NCBI RefSeq assembly: GCF_008704655.1
Contig: NZ_CP023688.1
Span: 5,687,001 to 5,751,000, forward strand
Source: Streptomyces rimosus
Lineage (GTDB): Bacteria; Actinomycetota; Actinomycetes; Streptomycetales; Streptomycetaceae
Reading direction: 5' to 3'
DNA: 64,000 bases
Shown here: positions 59,009 to 64,000 of the stretch, piece after piece
Layout: each line of letters opens with the position of its first letter
How positions within the stretch are numbered: position 1 is the first letter of the stretch
The notes under the pieces: model-generated
The model's database searches: none
What the model was told of the DNA's origin: nothing
What the model saw: only the letters and a program-made list of their open reading frames with translations
Position numbers and translations under genes: made by a program

Positions 59009-61537
59009 TCAGCCGACCTCGCTCAACACCCGCAGGACCGCCGCCTCGTCCGGCGCGCTCTGCAACCGGGCCCGGAAGTCCGCGTCCATCAGCTTCCGCG
59101 ACAGCAGTGCCAGGATGCGCAGATGCTCGTCACCCGCGGCGGCCTCCGGCACCGAGATCATGAACACCAGCCTGGCGCGCGTACCGTCCAGCGAGTCCCA
59201 GTCGATGCCCTCCCCCGAACGCGCGAAGCCGACGACCGGCGCGGTCACCGCGTCCGTCTTGGCGTGCGGGATGGCGATCTCCTCGCCGAGGCCGGTGGTG
59301 CCCTGCGCCTCACGCGCGAGCGCCACCCGCACCAGCTCCTCCACATCCGCCACCTTGCCGGTACGCGCCGCCAGCTCCGCCATCTCCCGGATCGCGGCTT
59401 CCTTGGTGCCGGCGGTCAGGCGGAGCCGCACGGTGTGGGGGGTTAGGTAGCCGGAGAGGATCTTGGGGTCGGGTTCGGGGCCGGGTTCGGGGGTGGCAGG
59501 GGTGTTGGGGGCGGTGGGGGTGTCGTCTTCTGTGGGGCCGCTGTCAGCGGGGGTGTTGTCAGCGGCTTCGGTGTTCTGCGCCGGTACGGGCGTCGAGTTC
59601 CGCTCGGTTCCCGCGGCTGCGTTCGCCGCTGTATCCGTTGTTGCACCTGTCGCTGCACCCGTCGTAGCACCCGCCGTTGTATCTGCGGCTGTTGCTGTAG
59701 CTTTTGCTGTGGCGCCGACTCCGGCGAGGACCGGTTCGGGCGTCGGTACGGGTGCCGGTTCGGACGTCGCCTCGGGCGCTGGCCCGGGCGCCGCGGTCGG
59801 GTCCCCGCCCGCCGCCTGGCCCGTTCCTGGGTTCGCCGACTGGTCCGTCGCCTGGCTCGCCGCCTGGCTCGCCGACTGGTCCGCCGTCCGGCTCGCCCCG
59901 TAACCGGCCGCTCGCTCCTTCCTACGGTCCGATATGTCCACCAGCGCCACCGTCGCCAGGGCCGTCACCACCGAGCCGATCGCCACGGCCACGAAGAACA
60001 TCGGCACTCCGCCGACCGCGCCGAGCACCGCCACGATCGGACCGCCGTGCGGCACCGCGTCCGTCACCCCGGCCATGCCCGCCACGGCACCGGCCACCGC
60101 GCCGCCCAGCATGTTCGCCGGGATGACCTGCGCGGGCCGCGCCGCCGCGAACGGGATCGCGCCCTCCGATATGCCGAACAGGCCCATGAACAGCGACGCC
60201 ATGCCGGTCTCCCGCTCCTGCTCGGAGTACAGGCGCCGACGGATCAGCGTGGCCAGGCCCTGGCCGAGCGGCATCACCGGGATCGCGGCGGCGCACATGC
60301 CCATGACGGTCTGGTTGCCGGTCGCGATCAGCCCCGTACCGAAGAGGAACGCCGTCTTGTTGACCGGCCCGCCCATGTCGAACGCGATCATCAGGCCGAG
60401 GACCGCGCCGAGCACGATCGCGCTGGTGCCGGTCATCCCGCTGAGCCAGTCCGTCAGATGCGTGAACACCCAGGAGATCGGTTTGCCGAGGACGTAGATG
60501 AAGAACAGCCCGAGCACCGCCGTCGCGACAATCGGGATCACGATGATCGGCATGATCGGCCGGACGAACCGCGGCACCCGGACCTTCTTGATCCACATCA
60601 CCAGGTACCCGGCCAGGAAGCCGGTCACGATCGCCCCGATGAACCCGGCGCCCGCCTCGGAGCCGTACAGCTCGCCGGTGTTGGCTATCCAGCCGCCGAT
60701 CATGCCCGGCACCAGCGCGGGCCGGTCCCCGATCGCGTACGCGATATAGCCGGACAGGATCGGCACCATGAGCTGGAAGCCGATGGTGCCGATGTCGTTG
60801 ACGTGCGCCCAGAACGTGCCCTCCGGGATCACCAGCCCCTTCGCCGTCGGGTGCCCGCCGACCGCCAGCGACAGCGCCAGCAGCAGCCCGCCGACCACGA
60901 CGAACGGGATCATGTAGCTGACCCCGTTCATCAGCGCCTTGTACGCGAGGCTGCGCTCCTTGCCCCGCCGGGCGGCCCCGCCCGAACCGACCGCGCCGCC
61001 CGATCCGCCTCTCCCGGAACCGCCCCGCCCGGAACCGGCGCCACCCGATCCCGCCCGGCCCGCACCGTCCCCGTCCGAACCGGAGGCAACCGAACCCCCG
61101 CCGCCGGAACCGGCCGCGCCGCCCGCATACCCGTCCCCGCCTTCGTACCCGGTCGCGCCTCCGTCCCCGTCCGCGCCGTACACCGGCGCGCTCCGCACCC
61201 GCTCGATCAGCTCCTCCGGGTGGCGGATGCCCTCGGCCACGCCCACCACCAGCAGGCGCTTGCCGACGAAGCGCGCCGGGTCGACGTCCTTGTCCGCGGC
61301 GATGATGATCCCGTCCGCGTTTCTGACATCGTTGTCAGACAGAACGTTCTCGGCCCCGATCGACCCTTGCGTCTCCACCTTCATCGCATGGCCGAGCGAC
61401 TCGGCGGCCTGGCTCAGTTTCTCGGCGGCCATGTACGTATGGGCTATGCCGGTCGGGCAGGCGGTCACTGCGAGCAGCTTCAGCGCTCGCCCGCCCGTCC
61501 CCGCACCCTCGCGGGGATCGGCTGGACTGGTGGTCAC
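59009..61537 (-). CDS. Fructose-type PTS transporter, EIIB-EIIC-EIIA fusion with long linker
   Basis: An 842-residue phosphotransferase permease. The EIIB domain starts at about residue 19 with the phospho-cysteine Cys27 (AVTACPTGIAHTYMAAEK). After a Gly/Ser-rich linker the EIIC membrane domain (about 205-540) includes GVSYMIPFVVVGGLLLALSL and AFDMGGPVNKTAFLFGTGLI. The EIIA domain (about 692-842) has the phospho-histidine in GEEIAIPHAKTDAV. Between EIIC and EIIA is an unusual linker of about 145 residues rich in Ala, Thr, Pro and Gln with lower GC3 than the rest. The GTG start has AGGAG 7 nt upstream. No fruK or fruR lies nearby. Confidence 0.92.
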   Translation of the reverse strand: MTTSPADPREGAGTGGRALKLLAVTACPTGIAHTYMAAEKLSQAAESLGHAMKVETQGSIGAENVLSDNDVRNADGIIIAADKDVDPARFVGKRLLVVGVAEGIRHPEELIERVRSAPVYGADGDGGATGYEGGDGYAGGAAGSGGGGSVASGSDGDGAGRAGSGGAGSGRGGSGRGGSGGAVGSGGAARRGKERSLAYKALMNGVSYMIPFVVVGGLLLALSLAVGGHPTAKGLVIPEGTFWAHVNDIGTIGFQLMVPILSGYIAYAIGDRPALVPGMIGGWIANTGELYGSEAGAGFIGAIVTGFLAGYLVMWIKKVRVPRFVRPIMPIIVIPIVATAVLGLFFIYVLGKPISWVFTHLTDWLSGMTGTSAIVLGAVLGLMIAFDMGGPVNKTAFLFGTGLIATGNQTVMGMCAAAIPVMPLGQGLATLIRRRLYSEQERETGMASLFMGLFGISEGAIPFAAARPAQVIPANMLGGAVAGAVAGMAGVTDAVPHGGPIVAVLGAVGGVPMFFVAVAIGSVVTALATVALVDISDRRKERAAGYGASRTADQSASQAASQATDQSANPGTGQAAGGDPTAAPGPAPEATSEPAPVPTPEPVLAGVGATAKATATAADTTAGATTGAATGATTDTAANAAAGTERNSTPVPAQNTEAADNTPADSGPTEDDTPTAPNTPATPEPGPEPDPKILSGYLTPHTVRLRLTAGTKEAAIREMAELAARTGKVADVEELVRVALAREAQGTTGLGEEIAIPHAKTDAVTAPVVGFARSGEGIDWDSLDGTRARLVFMISVPEAAAGDEHLRILALLSRKLMDADFRARLQSAPDEAAVLRVLSEVG

Positions 61538-63567
<2,030 letters not shown>

Positions 63568-63580
63568 TCCCCGCGCACCC

Positions 63581-63614
63581 GGTGCCCGGCCCGCCGCCGC
63601 GTACGCCGGGCACC
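63581..63614 (+). terminator. First hairpin after ahcY
   Basis: GGTGCCCGGC (63581-63590) pairs with GCCGGGCACC (63605-63614) around a 14-nt loop, 13 nt after the stop. Confidence 0.6.
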
Positions 63615-63634
63615 ACCACCGGCAGCCGGTGATC

Positions 63635-63667
63635 CAGGCCCCCGCCCAGCACCACGGCGGGGGCCTG
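63635..63667 (+). terminator. Second, stronger hairpin after ahcY
   Basis: CAGGCCCCCGCC (63635-63646) pairs perfectly with GGCGGGGGCCTG (63656-63667) around a 9-nt loop. It lies just 32 nt before the next start codon. Confidence 0.8.
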
Positions 63668-63699
63668 ACCCGTACCACCGGACCCGACCAAGGACCCCC

Positions 63700-64000
63700 A
63701 TGCCCCGCGGCCGATACTCCCTTTACGACCCGCACGACCACACCCCCCTCGGCGAAGAACACTTCCACTGCGCCACCGGCCCCTCCGGCTGGCGCTACGT
63801 CTCCCAGCTCACGACCCCCTCCGGAGACCACGCGGGCTCCGTCGACCTCACCCTCGACGACCTCGGCCGCCCCATCCGTCTCGAACTCCACGCCGGCGGC
63901 TGGCAGGTCCGCGGCGCCGCCCTGGAAGGCGTCACCTGGGTCCGTACCGACCCGACCGGCACCCACGCCACCGAAGGCAACGTCCCCGCCCATGCCTTCA
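63700..64000 (+). CDS. Hypothetical protein, 5' part only
   Basis: The first 100 residues of a gene that runs off the window. It starts MPRGRYSLYDPHDHTPLGEE and continues with HFHCATGPSGWRYVSQLTTP and a strand-rich stretch (SVDLTLDDLGRPIRLELHAG). No signal peptide or membrane segment is visible, so it looks soluble and beta-rich. AAGGA lies 5 nt before the ATG, and the frame stays open with GC-ending codons throughout. I do not recognise the family. Confidence 0.85.
   Translation, partial: MPRGRYSLYDPHDHTPLGEEHFHCATGPSGWRYVSQLTTPSGDHAGSVDLTLDDLGRPIRLELHAGGWQVRGAALEGVTWVRTDPTGTHATEGNVPAHAF

Overview
The window is chromosomal DNA of a Streptomyces. The composition is very GC-rich with GC-ending codons, the 87-residue WhiB at 44140-44403 is typical of the genus, and there are coenzyme F420 genes, five LytR-CpsA-Psr (LCP) proteins and a sorted surface-protein operon. 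From memory, the gene order (sigma factor with partner-switch genes, purK-purE-dipeptidase, UDP-glucose dehydrogenase, acyl-CoA dehydrogenase, LCP genes, fbiA-fbiB, whiB, manB-manA, ahcY) matches the S. coelicolor SCO3068 to SCO3022 region in reverse. No search was run to confirm this.

Layout. 1-2.2 kb: a SigF-type sigma factor (cut by the window start), divergent from an anti-anti-sigma factor and an anti-sigma kinase. 2.5-6.8 kb: a four-gene operon of secreted or wall-linked proteins, two with sortase-like tails, ending in an 18-bp-stem terminator. 6.9-12.1 kb: POT-family peptide transporter, a two-component system, a GtrA-like membrane protein and a membrane-anchored chagasin-like (I42) protein. 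12.3-15.1 kb: purK-purE-membrane dipeptidase with ATGA/GTGA overlaps. 15.2-17.0 kb: an IS1182-like element with a frameshifted transposase, inserted in the loop of the bidirectional terminator that once separated the dipeptidase gene from UDP-glucose dehydrogenase. 17.0-22 kb: UDP-glucose dehydrogenase, acyl-CoA dehydrogenase, and a small accessory module (68-aa protein, DUF6879-like protein, XRE/DUF5753-like regulator, 104-aa protein). 22-36 kb: five LCP genes on the minus strand, interrupted by a thioesterase, an HTH regulator with an apparent operator, a family 2 glycosyltransferase, an MFS exporter and a ComQ-like isoprenyl diphosphate synthase.

36-43.5 kb: TIGR03089 protein, peptidoglycan amidase, sugar-nucleotide pyrophosphorylase, HhH-GPD DNA glycosylase, fbiB, fbiA and cysteine dioxygenase. 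43.5-51.4 kb: whiB with two candidate promoters, a 1286-residue membrane glycosyltransferase, a DUF5719 protein, a metallopeptidase-family protein and a DUF3499 protein. 51.6-64 kb: lactate permease, manB, Trm112-like protein, SIS-domain protein, manA, cation efflux protein, a fructose-type PTS protein, ahcY and the start of an unknown gene.

Much of the window fits envelope glycopolymer synthesis: manA and manB, the pyrophosphorylase and UDP-glucose dehydrogenase would supply activated sugars, the glycosyltransferases would polymerise or attach them, and LCP enzymes would ligate polymers to peptidoglycan. Many genes lack a Shine-Dalgarno sequence and instead have a TANNNT box 6-8 nt before the start codon, which points to leaderless transcription. 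No tRNA, rRNA or CRISPR array was seen.
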